DNA from: Scilla litardierei
Taxonomy: Eukaryota > Streptophyta > Magnoliopsida > Asparagales > Asparagaceae
Reading direction: 5' to 3'
DNA length: 64,000 nt
Assembly (NCBI GenBank): GCA_030789695.1
Contig: CM061130.1
Location: 9,229,860 to 9,293,859 of the forward strand
The notes under the pieces are model-generated. The model saw nothing but the letters and a program-made list of their open reading frames with translations, was not told where the DNA came from and made no database searches. The translations under genes were made by a program, and so were the position numbers. Positions 46,110 through 57,553 of the stretch are shown here, piece by piece. The stretch's first letter is position 1. The number at the start of each line of letters is the position of its first letter.

Positions 46110-46704
46110 ATTATTTTTCAGGAAGAAGAAACATTAGTCTCACTAAGGAGACATATACAAGGGAGCAAGTTTGTTTTTATACTACCACTTTTCAATTTGT
46201 GGAAAGAGAAATATGCTAAAAGGGAACAAATACTTGGTGCGAATCTCATAATATATTTCTCTCACTTATTTATTTAGCCATGACTTTAGGAGTGAGCTTA
46301 TATTCAAGGCTAGATTTAATAATCATTACTTGTAGAGTGAGATTACTCTAAAAGAGTTTAGCGGTGTTATGACATACTTCTGGTAACCATATTGGTCTAT
46401 TTAGACCATAGATCCGTGCGATCAATTTACCGCGAAGTGCGCATCTTTAAGAAGGCAGAAATAGTTTTCGCATAATCCCTTCGTATTTTATTTGAAGAAA
46501 AAAAGGGTATTTGACATTTTACTTTGAACTTCAGGTTCGATTGTCAATATAGATATGATTTTTAAAATTGAAAATTATAACTAGTTCTGTGCCATAATAC
46601 ATAATCATAGTTATGAGCATATACACATGAAGTATTTAACGTGTAAAAATATATGAAGCAGACAATATAAAGCATGTAAGCTAGATATTATGCTCAATAA
46701 TATC
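46110..46704. other. Unassigned AT-rich DNA left of the Sirevirus
   Basis: About 595 bp with no ORF or repeat that I can name. It ends with ATATC, the left target duplication (46700-46704), and continues biologically at 59308. Confidence 0.6.
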
Positions 46705-48453
46705 TGTTGAGTATTGGACTCCCCGTATTTGGTTTTGGATGATGAGCAAACATAAATAAATTATGAACTAACAATTTGTGAGCGCAGTTATGGAGATCGT
46801 CGCCAAATTCACGAGAACACTCAAAGCGACATCTCAAGACTTCTCAAAGCACGTACTCAATGCATAAAGCTTCGTTGAAGCTTTTGGACCATTTTGGAAG
46901 TCATGAAGATTTGATCGAAGCTCTCGAAGACCGTTCCTTAAGGTTTTATTTATAGTCTTTTAGCTTCGATCTATAGAATGTTAAGCCTTGAGTAATTCTT
47001 ACATTTCTATCATCATATCGCTCCCATCTTAGAGCTAGGATCTTAGTAGAAGTCCATACAATCTTTCCCGAAGCATAGCGCTTCGTTTCAGGACTTCTTG
47101 TGCATGTTAGTTGGTTCAAGAAGAAGAACTGACCGACTAGATGGTGATCTAGTCGGTCAGCAAAGCTTCTTGGACCGACTAGTTTCAGTTAGTCTTTTCT
47201 TGCTCGGTACTGTTTACAGTTAGTCGGTCTACGTTGACTCATCGACCGACTAGTTTGTGAACTAGTCGGTCAGTGACGCTTCTTTGACCGACTAGTTGAG
47301 ATTTACTGTACATGCCAATTTTCTCCTGAGCTACTGTTTATCGTTAGTCGGTCTAAGAACATTTGGCGACCGACTAGTTGATGATCTAGTCGGTCAACAT
47401 TTGTTATTGGACCGACTAAATCAATTTGTATTCAGACTAATAGTTTTTGACTCTTAGTCGGTCTAAGTTCACTGACCGACCGACTAGTTGTGAAACTAGT
47501 CGGTCAGACAGTCTTCTTGGACCGACTAGATTTCTAGGTCTGAAATTCAATCTGTTCACTGTTCATCACTTAGTCGGTTCATGTTGTTTCACCGACCGAC
47601 TAGTTGATGAACTAGTCGGTCAGTGGTTGTTCTTTGACCGACTAGCTGCTTCAGATTTCCAACCGTTGGGTTATGACCTAACACGATTTTCCCCTTTAGT
47701 ATAAATACTAAGCTGGGGTTCTTCTTCCCTAAGGAGAGCTATATTTCAGAGATTCATTGAGATTGAAAGAGTTAGAGATTCTCACTCATTTCCAAATCTC
47801 TCTCCCTCACAAGAAATCATCTCTCTCACATTCTAGATCTAGAATCCATCTTGAGAGAAGTTTGTTCTTGGTGAGCCATTCAAGCTCTAGCTTGATTCAA
47901 GTCTCCAAATCACTCCTAGGCACCCATTGATGCTCATATTGGTGGTGCTAGGTCTTGGTGACTTCTCCTTCCTCAAATCCCTCCTTGCCCTAATTCGGTA
48001 AGAATACTCAAGGTATAGGGTTTGTGGTAAGTTGTTGTTTATTTCATATAAACTCTTTTATTGCTATTGATTCTCTCGGTTGTGAGAGAAGGTTGTGATC
48101 CCGGGTTGTGGGATTCACTATTTCCATTGCATGTATGATTTGATCTTGTGAAGGTTTTTCACAAGATATCATAGTGGAAATCTTGGGTTAGGGTTTCTAA
48201 CCTAAGTATCCAGAGAGGATCCGGGTGTACTGGGACGTAGGATCACCGGGAACAAGTCGGGGAGACTTGGGTGGATCCGAACCCATCATATACAATTGTT
48301 TGCATTGTTAATTTTGTTTTTGTCATCAATTTAAGCTTCCGCATATTGATTTGGTAGTTGTTTGCACGATAATTAGGAATTATACTCCTCGTTATTTTTA
48401 AAGTACTATTCACCCCCCTCTAGTACTTGTGCAGTAGCTTGTAGGGCATTACA
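46705..48453 (+). repeat. 5' LTR of the Sirevirus
   Basis: 1749 bp with five palindrome-rich composite units (47131-47645), TATAAATA at 47700-47707, and end GGGCATTACA next to the primer site. Confidence 0.95.
47131..47707 (+). promoter_or_regulatory. GACCGACTAG palindrome array and TATA box, Sirevirus LTR
   Basis: Inverted half-sites GACCGACTAG and CTAGTCGGTC alternate through 47131-47645. They often form the pattern TAGTCGGTC, GACCGACTAG, CTAGTCGGTC, GACCGACTAG in about 110-bp units. TATAAATA follows about 55 bp later. The 3' LTR repeats this at 57980-58494. Palindromic motifs upstream of the Sirevirus TATA box are known for the genus. Confidence 0.75.
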
Positions 48454-48455
48454 TT

Positions 48456-48468
48456 TGGTATCAGAGCC
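48456..48468 (+). other. Sirevirus primer-binding site (initiator tRNA-Met)
   Basis: TGGTATCAGAGCC two bases after the LTR end, the standard copia primer site. The gag ATG follows at 48481. Confidence 0.92.
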
Positions 48469-48480
48469 AGATACTTAGCT

Positions 48481-50701
48481 ATGTCTGCCAACGACAACAA
48501 GACCGTTCGTCCACCTGCGGATTATGGATCCTTCAGGAGCCGTGAAGGAGCGTCTTCGGTCATGGAAGGACATTCCTCGACTAGGCCTCCATTCTTCAAC
48601 GGTGTCAATTATGGATATTGGAAATGCCGGATGGAAACGTTCCTCCGGAGCGCCTCATTGTGGAGAATTACCATGTCGGAGTACAATGTGCCTACCGAAG
48701 AAGATTTCGACAAGTGGACTACCGCGGAGGTCGCCGCGGAGATTGCAAATGCCAAAGCAATGAATGCTTTACAATGTGCATTGGAACCCGAAGATTTTAA
48801 TAAGATATGCACATGTAAGAGTGCATATCAAATTTGGAATTCGCTCCTCATTTTACATGAAGGAAAGAGTCGGGTAAGAGATTCTAAACTCGTAGTAGTT
48901 AATAGAGATTACGAATTGTTTCATATGGAACAGGGAGAAAAGATAAAGGAGTATTATGCTCACTTCGTCGACATAATGAACGAGTTGGAAGCTCTCGGCA
49001 AAACCTACACCCAAAAGGAGAAGTGTTCGAAGCTTATCGAAGGACTTCCTTCTTCTTGGGAGAAACGTACCTTCGCCATCGAGGAAGGTAATGACATGAA
49101 TAAGTATACCGTAGTTCAATTGATGGGTACTTTGATGTCATACGAGGTACGCAAAGATAGCAAGGTGAAGTTACAAGAAAAGATGAAGTCCTATTTGAAC
49201 CAAGACGTGCCTAAGAAAAAGGCGATTGCGTTCAAGGCGGCTCCATCCACCTCTACCGATGATGATGACTCGGAAGAAGAAATGGACATGGAATCCATTG
49301 CTCTCATGGCAAAGAAGTTCAATCGCTTCTTCCGAAAGGGTAACTTCAAACAAAAAATCTAAATTTACTTCTACTAACGCCTCTCCACCTTTGTGCTTTA
49401 AATGCAATAATCCAGGACACATCAAAGCGGAGTGTCCTCTAAACAAGCAAAAGGAGAAGTGGAAGGCGCCGAAGTTTGACAAGTCCAAGAAGTACAAAAA
49501 GGGGTACAAAAAGGGACTTGTCGGAGCAACATTCACCGACTCCGAGGATTCCTCAAGCAGAGAGTCGGACGATGAGAAAGTGGAGCAAGCGCACATGTGC
49601 TTCATGGCGAGAGAGGAGCATGATCAAGGATCCTCCTCTTCCGATGATAGCGACAACGAAGGCGATGAGGTAACTATGGATGACCTTAGGAATGCTAATT
49701 CTCAATTATGGTCTAAGTATACTAAATTAGTAAATAGGTATACTAAAGTAAAAGATGACTTAGCTAGCATTCAAACCTCGCCTAAAACTATCATCACCAA
49801 CAACGACACCGTTGTTGGAGGGTTGAAGAATGAGATTGTTAATCTCAAGACTCAACTTGAACATGTTAGCATTGAAAATCCGGAGGAACACAAGATAGCG
49901 GATTTGACTTCTCAAAACTCGACTTTGAGTATTGAGAATGAGAGTCTTAAATCTCGTGTTTATGTGCTCACATCGCAAGTATCCAATTTGGATACTTCTA
50001 TGCGTTCTCTCACCGAGAAATATGAGAACACATTAGGCCGAATTAATAAATTCAATAAGGGTAAGGACCATTTGGATAAAATCCTAAGTGACTTACTTCC
50101 GGCCAATCACCACATTGGCTTGGGGTATACGATGGGAAGTTCATCCAAATCGGCCACTACTTTTGTTAGGCCAACTTCCGGTGACTCAACGAGTGGTAGC
50201 AAACACTCTATTGGTAGTTCTTCTACCAATGGTGCTTCCACCGCGTCCACACCCTCTTTCGGAAAGAAACCCACTTTGGGTGGACCTCCAAAGAAGGGGC
50301 ATGCTTATATGTACACCAATACTATGCCACGTAGGAACACACGTCCTACTCCACCGGCTCACACATATGATGATTTCTATGCTACACGTCCACGGGCACG
50401 TGCACACAATGTGAGACACCCTCATGCACATGTTCCTCCACATGCATATGTTCACCCACATCATCGTATGAATAACTATCCGCATGCACCATTCCATCAT
50501 GTTCCTTATGCCTATCCACGACATGCATCACATAGAAACCAACAACGCATGCATGCACCCAATAGGATGAGGGCTCCCAAAATTTTCACTATTTGGAGCC
50601 CAAAGGACATAAGCATGGATGAAAAACAAGTTTACATGAATGCTTATTTTTCAGATGTTGTGCATAGTAGAAATTATGTGGGGAAGTCTAAGTCCAATTG
50701 A
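48481..50701 (+). pseudogene. Sirevirus gag (one homopolymer frameshift)
   Basis: MSANDNKTVRPPADYGSF starts at 48481. The N-terminal gag core has PPFFNGVNYGYWKCRMETFL and LIEGLPSSWEKRTFAI. After an extra A in the A6 run at 49352-49357 the frame shifts, then continues with the zinc knuckle CFKCNNPGHIKAEC (about 49397-49438), an acidic Ser-rich stretch, a long coiled coil (about 49780-50080), a Ser/Thr-rich linker and a His-rich tail (HPHAHVPPHAYVHPHHR) ending at the TGA 50699-50701. Removing one A makes the whole gag one frame. The long coiled coil and size are usual for Sirevirus gag, which for some members binds host dynein light chain. Confidence 0.88.
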
Positions 50702-50819
50702 CTTGGCTTCCAAAGGTCTAACCTTTGAGGACCCAATAACCTTGGGTACCATAAAATGATATGAATATCTTTAGGTACTCAAGAAAAATAAGCGAAGCAA
50801 CAAAGTTAAATTTGGCTCC

Positions 50820-53800
50820 AAGGATGGGTGGATACTCGATAGCGGGTTTTCAAAACATATGACGGGCGATGCTCAATTGCTTTCCGGAGTGGTGCCCATT
50901 GCTAATGGGAACCGGGTAGTCTTTGGAGGCAACGAGAGCGGAACCATCGTCGGTGTTGGTAAAGTGGGTAACCCATCTAAACCCTTAATTAGTGATGTTT
51001 ATCTAGTTAATGGTTTAAATCATAATCTTATTTCAATAAGCCAACTTTTGACAAAGGTTACAAAGTTAGATTTGCGAAAGGATTTTGTCATATTTTTAAT
51101 GATAATAATAATTTATTATTTTCCGGCACACGCCATAAAGATATTTATATTTTGGATCTTCCTAAGTCTTATGAACAATGTCTCGTTGCCAACACAAGTG
51201 AACAACACTTATGGCATCGACGCTTTGGACATGTGAACTTTGGAACACTTTATAAGCTTTCAAAATTAAATTCCAGTAAAGGTTTTCCGAAGCTCGTTTT
51301 TGAAAAGAAAAGTTTTTGTGATTCTTATCAACGTGGCAAGCTTCCTAAATCTTCATTTAAACCTAAAAAAAGCATTTCTACTAAACGGCCACTAGAGCTA
51401 TTACATCTAGATTTATTTGGGCCAACTAGAGTTGCTTCCTTAGGAAATGCAAGATATGGACTTGTCATCGTAGATGATTATTCTAGATTTACATGGGTAT
51501 TTTTCTTATGTAATAAAAATGAAGCTTTTGAAAACTTCACAATATTTGTGAAGAAAGTACAAAATCTCATCGGAACCACCATTGTCACTATTTGTAGTGA
51601 TCATGGGGGTGAATTTGAGAATGAGTCTTTCTCAAATTTTTGTGATGATCTTGGAATTACTCACACCTTTTCTTTCCCTCGCGCACCCCCTCAAATTGGT
51701 GTTGTTGAGAGGAAGAATAGAACGCTTGTGGAGTGTGCTCGCACTATGCTCGAAGATAGCCAACTTGGTCATCAATTTTGGGCGGAAGCGGTACACACCG
51801 TTTGTTATGTGTTTAATAGAATACTCTTGAGGCCCGGCACCAAACAAACTTGTTATGAATTGTTGTTTGGTAGATTGCCTCAAGTTAAACATTTTCGTGT
51901 TTTCGGTACAAAATGTTTTATTAAAAACACTTATGAAAATTTGGACAAGTTTGATCCGAGATCGGATGAGGGGATATTTGTTGGGTATTCCTCACGTAGC
52001 AAAGCCTAACGGATATACAACAAAAGATCCTCTACGATCGAGGAATCACTACATGTCTCTTTTAATGAGAATTTTACTACTTCTAGAATTTCAAATGATG
52101 ATGACTCTATGGATGTTTTATGTGATTCGTTTGAAAATTCTAAGTCTATTGATTCAATTGATTCTATTGATACTAACCCAACTAATGAGGTTGTTGAGAA
52201 TGTTCCTAGTGATCAGGGAATTCCTAAACGGCTTCATACGGTTCATGACCACCCCCATGAGCAAGTTATTGGCAATATTCATGATAGAGTCAAGACGAGA
52301 TCGCAAGTCCACCACTTCACCAATTGTGCCTTTGCCTCATCGATAGAGCCAAAGAATATAGTTGAAGCGTGCGAAGATAGTGCTTGGATCCTTGCCATGG
52401 AGGAGGAACTCATTCAATTCGAGAGGAATGAGGTATGGGAGCTTGTTCCTTTGCCATCGAAGAACCACACCGTCATAGGGACAAAGTGGATCTTCAAGAA
52501 CAAAACCGACGAAAACCAAGTCGTCGTCCGGAACAAAGCTCGGTTAGTAGCTCAAGGCTATCGACAAGAGGAAGGTATCGATTTCGAAGAATCCTTCGCT
52601 CCGGTAGCTAGATTAGAATCAATTAGACTATTATTGTCTTTTGCATGCCATAAAAATTTTAAATTATTTCAAATGGATGTTAAAAGTACATTTTTAAACG
52701 GAGATGTCGTTGAGGAAGTTTGTGTTTCTCAACCTCCGGGCTTTATTAATGAAAAATTTCCAAATCATGTTTTTAAACTAAAGAAAGCACTTTACGGTTT
52801 GAGACAAGCTCCTCGAGCTTGGTATGATCGCCTAAAGAATTTTCTTTTGGATTTGAATTTTAAAATGGGCGAAGCCGATTCAACACTTTTTGTCAAGCAT
52901 GCGAATAATGATATTTTATTAGTTCAAATTTATGTTGATGATATCATTTTCGGTGCTACTAACTTCACTCTTTGCGAAGAGTTTTCTAATGTTATGAAGG
53001 AACAATTTGAGATGAGCCACATGGGTGAGCTCAAGTATTTCTTAGGTCTCCAAATTCGCCAAATGAACGATGCAATCTTCATCCACCAAACAAAATACAC
53101 GGTGGAGTTGCTAAAGAGATTTGGAATGGAGAATGCCTCCTGCAAAAAGACTCCTATGAGCACTACAACGCATCTTGATAAAGATACGGGCGGAAAAGAT
53201 GTAGACATTCGTCTATATCGAGGTATGATAGGTAGTTTACTTTATCTTACCGCAAGTAGGCCTGATAGTATGTTTGCCGTGTGTATTTGTGCTCGTTATC
53301 AATCTGAACCTAAGGATTCTCACTTAGTAGCGGTAAAACGTATTTTTCGCTATCTAAGTTACACTTTAGATTTTGGATTACTTTATCCGAGATCTAGCAC
53401 ATATGAGTTAGTCTCATATAGTGACGCTGATTATGCGGGATGCAAATCCGACAGGAAAAGTACTAGTGGCACTTGCCATTTTATAGGAAATTCCCTTGTC
53501 TCTTGGTTTTCCAAGAAGCAAAATTCGGTATCACTTTCAACCACCGAGGCGGAATACATTGCCGCCGGTGCTGCATGTGCACAGGTTCTTTGGATGAGAC
53601 ACACACTAAAGGATTTTGGTATTCATTGTGATACTAGCCCTATCATGGTGGATAACCAAAGTGCTATTTGTCTTTCAAAGATTCCGGTGCACCATTCCCG
53701 ATCTAAACACATAGATGTCCGACACCACTTTTTAGATGATCATGTTGCTAAAAAGGACATCATTTTAGTGTACGTTGAAACCCAAAAGCAAATCACCGAT

Positions 53801-53881
53801 ATTTTCACGAAACCCCTAAAGGAGGACTCCTTTGTGCGGTTGCGTCGAGAATTGGGGATTATGGATGAATCCGAGATATAG
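50820..53881 (+). pseudogene. Sirevirus pol: protease, integrase, RT, RNase H (few lesions)
   Basis: Protease WILDSGFSKHMTGD starts near 50830. Integrase has the HHCC region (LWHRRFGHVNFG; the second Cys is replaced in FCDSYQRGK), LLHLDLFGP, CSDHGGEF and VVERKNRTL. Reverse transcriptase has [11 protein letters not shown] and YVDD (about 52933). RNase H has [15 protein letters not shown] and [10 protein letters not shown]. The protein ends at 53881. A one-base deletion near 51045-51049 breaks protease from integrase, and a TAA at 52007-52009 (TAC-to-TAA type) separates integrase from RT in the same frame. RT-RNase H (52109-53881) is open over 590 codons. Confidence 0.9.
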
Positions 53882-54125
53882 GATTCATGTTTCATTCAAT
53901 AATCTTGCATGCTATTATATTTCGCAATATTTCATTCATGCTAGATTTATTGGATTTTTCGGGATTTTATGTGATATTTTTGAATTTTTGCTCGAATTCA
54001 TATTTGAATGTCGTATTTGAGATTTCGATGTTTAATAGGGTAGTTTAGATGATTTTTGAGAGGATTAAGATGTTTTGTCCAAGTGTATTGAGGAGAGAAC
54101 TTAATTGTCAATTTTTTGGACTCAT

Positions 54126-54613
54126 CTAGTCGGTCTCAGTTCATCAACCAACCGACTAGATTTGCATCTAGTCGGTCAGCTAATGAACTCAGACCGACTA
54201 GCTCAATCTCTAAACTTTTGGACTCTTTTAGTCGGTATCAGTTCAATCACCAACCGACTAGGTTCGTATCTAGTCGGTTAGTAAAGGAACTCAGACCGAC
54301 TAACTCAAGCTATTTTAAGTTTCCTCTCCAGCTTAACTCTTTTAGTCGGTTCATGTATACTTATCGACCGACTAGATTTAGTTCTAGTCGGTCAGTAGTG
54401 GAACGTAGACCGACTAATTTTCGTTCAGGAAATTTTCGATTTGTCTCTGTTTCCATTTAGTCGGTTCAAGCTCGTTAACCAACCGACTAAATTGTCATCT
54501 AGTAGGTCAGCGTTTGAACTTAGACCGACTAAGTGATCAGGGGCAGTCACGTCTTTTCGTGTTTTGACCAACTTAAACTCAATCTATCCGACTTCTTTCT
54601 CATTTAGTCGGTC
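54126..54613 (+). promoter_or_regulatory. Internal GACCGACTAG array before env-like ORF
   Basis: Four composite units of about 115 bp plus a final half-site, built from the same words as the LTR array. A leader-like GC-rich stretch (54640-54720), a donor-like CCCTAG|GTATAT (about 54725) and an acceptor-like TTTTCGCATTCAG (about 54835) lie between the array and the ATG at 54910. No strong TATA box is visible. A promoter role is inferred. Confidence 0.6.
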
Positions 54614-54909
54614 TCCACTTCTTCTCCAGCTCGAAAAACCCCGAACCCTTCTCGAGTCTCTTCATCTTCCGATCAACGCCGGCCACTTTTCCGACCATCT
54701 GCCGCCGTCGATCACCCTCCCCTAGGTATATCTCCTCCTCTTAGGTCGTTTTCGATTTCTAGGGCTTCATTTCATCTCCTAGGGCTTCATTTTCTTCGAA
54801 TTAGGGTTTGATCTTTAAGCCTTTTTCGCATTCAGCTGTTAGGGTTTGTGAGCCTAGGTGTATTTGATCTTTTCAAACGTCGTTTGCTTGTACTTGTTGT
54901 GCCGCGATC

Positions 54910-56596
54910 ATGGAAAAAACGAGGATCTCGATTACTTCCTCTGGGGCATCCCCCATGACTGTAGAGGCCGCGACCGCTTCGACCCCACCTAAGCGTAGGG
55001 CCAAGTCCACTCGTCCCCCCTCTTCGTCTTCACCACCGTTGAAGAGGAAGAGGACTTCCAAGCCCAAAGCCAAAGGCCAAACTTCCAAGCCCAAAGCCCA
55101 ACCCAAAAAGTTCTGTGCACCTACCCCTCCTGGTGAGCATTCAGGTAGTGACTCTGAGGATGATTCCGAGGAAGAGTACACTCCTGAGCATCCCGAGAAG
55201 GCACCTACTCCACCCCCTCCTCCTAAGACCCGTAAGGCTAAGGGAAAAGCCCCGATGCCGGTAGGCGGTGTAGATATATCGTTGTGTCGTGACGACCCTC
55301 AATATCTAGCGGCATACAACCGTATAGAGCACTGCCCACTTCTGTTGGAGCATTTTGTTCAGTTCTCTGACTTCTTTGGCCTTGCGGATCTTTTATCCTA
55401 TAGCGGACTTTTGGACTATCTTAGATATGACCCTAAGGCGAACCCTTAACCCTATCCTCGCCTGATCAAGCTTTTCTACGCCAATCGTACCCGGGGTCAG
55501 TATGATGAGACCCACTCCATCGAGACATCTGTTTTGGGGACTCCTATAGTCCTCACGGCAGAGATCTTGGGGGAGTTGATAGGATGCTCATCGTCTGGCC
55601 TCCTCCCGTCTGATATTTCCGTAGATGATATCTCCTCTCTCCATCAGCCGACCCTCGCTGATATCTTTCAGGTTATCCCTCCTGCATTCATAGGCGTCCC
55701 TTCCAAATCATTCAAGCCGAATGCTTGGGTGATTAATCTTATCTTGAAATCGTGCCTATTGCCCAAGTATGGATCTTCCTCACTTCCTTCGCAGCCCTTC
55801 CTGAAGTTGATATATGCTCTTTTTATGGGTAGCTCGATTAACTGGGCTCGCATTATACTCGACAAGATGGATTCTTTCGAGTGTCTTCGCAAGTCTAGTA
55901 AATCGGCGCACATCCCATATCCTTGCCTTTTGACCTTGGTATTCCGTCACTTTGGTGTTCCTTTGCCTCCGGATGATGAGCGTCCCCTCGGTCCACCCCC
56001 TGAACGCGACGGCCGTCAAGAAGTCTCTTACGGCACTTCGTCACGTCCAGCGGTCGACTCCTTCTGCATCCCAGGCCACACCTTCAGTTTCTGCAGCCCC
56101 TCCTCCTACCACCACTCTAGATGGTATCGCTCGCCTTCTTCGTCGTCACGAGTCTCGTTTGGCTCGTACCGAGGAGGTTGTGTGCCGTATGGCAGAGTTG
56201 GTGGGTATTCAGCTTCCTCCTCCTGTTTCTGAGGATGAGGAGATGGATGACGAGGAGATTGATGAGCTTGTCACCTCTTTAGCTCGTGGCACTGAGGCCA
56301 CTGCTGCTGCTGCTACTACTTCCACTGCTGGAGCTGCCACTTCTTCCGGTGCTCCAGAGTCTTCTGCTCCAGTGGTTCAGACTCCTGTTGATGCTGCTGC
56401 TGCTCCTGCTGACGTCACTGCTCTTGTTGAGCCTGCTGACGTTCCTGCTGATACTTCTACCGTTGAGCCTGTCGTCAATGTCTCCACTCCAGCCCCGACG
56501 ATCCCTTCAGTTGACACACCACTCCTTGCAGGAGAGCCTGAGTCCACTCCCTCGACTGGACCCACGGAGACTGCTGATCCTGCCACTTCCTCCTGA
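54910..56596 (+). pseudogene. Sirevirus env-like ORF (one stop, one frameshift)
   Basis: MEKTRISITSSGASPMTVEA begins a basic Pro/Ser/Lys-rich N-terminal region with clusters such as PLKRKRTSKPKAKG. A folded-looking middle follows (LEHFVQFSDFFGLADLLSYS; AWVINLILKSCLLPKYGSSS), then a Thr/Ala/Pro-rich acidic C-terminal tail ending at 56596. A TAA at 55447-55449 interrupts the frame, and an extra C in the C5 run 55996-56000 shifts it; both are single-base changes. The position after pol matches env-like genes of Sireviruses. I see no signal peptide or transmembrane helix, so 'env-like' is positional only. Confidence 0.78.
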
Positions 56597-57553
56597 GTGT
56601 CAGTTTGGAGGACTCTCCGGTGATCATTGGATGATACATCTTTTAGAGAGTGTTTTGGGTTAGGATAGAGTTTTGGTGGTGTTTTGATGTATTTTGATGT
56701 TTTGGATGTCGGTGTACTTGATGTTTCTTCGTTTTGTTGGATGTTTGATGATGATGTGTCGATGATGTATGTTGTATCTTTTTGATGTTCAGATAAATGT
56801 TGCACTTTTTGTTCGTATGGTATCGATGTATTTTTGGATGTACTCATGCTTCATATATATATATATATATACATCGTTGATCTCTTTTGCTTCATTGTGC
56901 TCATTTATATTCATTCAATGTCTATGATATTCGATTTCGTCGCTCGACGATTATTAACTTGGTTAAATAGATTTTATTTCTATGATTGCATAGAATTGTT
57001 TTCCATGCACAAATTTAACCAAGAATATTGAGTATTGAAGAGTACGTTTCTTTATTCAATAAGTGAATTTGTATTTGGTATTTTGATGATTTTAATTTTC
57101 GTTTTTCGAAAATGGACAATTTGGCACACTTTGATTTGATTTCATCTCTTTTCCCTTGGTGTCAATTTGGTCCATCGTCATATTCTACGACTCCCGATGT
57201 TGGATTTTCTTTATCCTTGTTGTTGTCGTTGTATGCCCCCCATTTTTGGGATAATGCCAAAGGGGAAGAGATAATGATAATGAATAGGGCAAATGAAAAT
57301 TTAACTCAATTTCCAAGAAACTAACTTGATATGTTAGATTCAGGGGGAGTTAAGATATATATAAGGATTTTCAAATCTGATATTTCAATAATCGATTCTC
57401 ATTATATATCTCACTCGTCTGCTTGATGCAATTTATATTTATTCTATTTGGAATTAACGTGTCATCAATGCAGGGGGAGTAAGTATTTTACATTTGAATC
57501 ATTATTTTTGATTATTATTTATGTTGGTTTGTCATCACCAAAAAGGGGGAGAA
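56597..57553 (+). other. Sirevirus 3' region with triplicated polypurine tract
   Basis: No gene. AGGGGGAG-type tracts occur at 57342-57349, 57472-57479 and 57544-57551, the last one two bases before the 3' LTR. Multiple polypurine tracts are a known Sirevirus signature. A TA dinucleotide run lies near 56853-56870. Confidence 0.88.

Noticed and set aside
46110..46704. A solo LTR or gene fragment left of the Sirevirus
   Set aside because: No LTR ends, primer site or coding pattern could be supported; left as unassigned DNA.
47447..47704. 85-codon ORF, nearly identical at 58296-58553
   Set aside because: Both copies lie inside the Sirevirus LTRs and read through the palindrome array; duplication of the LTR explains the repeat.
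54910..56596. A true viral envelope glycoprotein
   Set aside because: No signal peptide, transmembrane helix or glycoprotein-like cysteine pattern is visible; the label env-like rests on position only.
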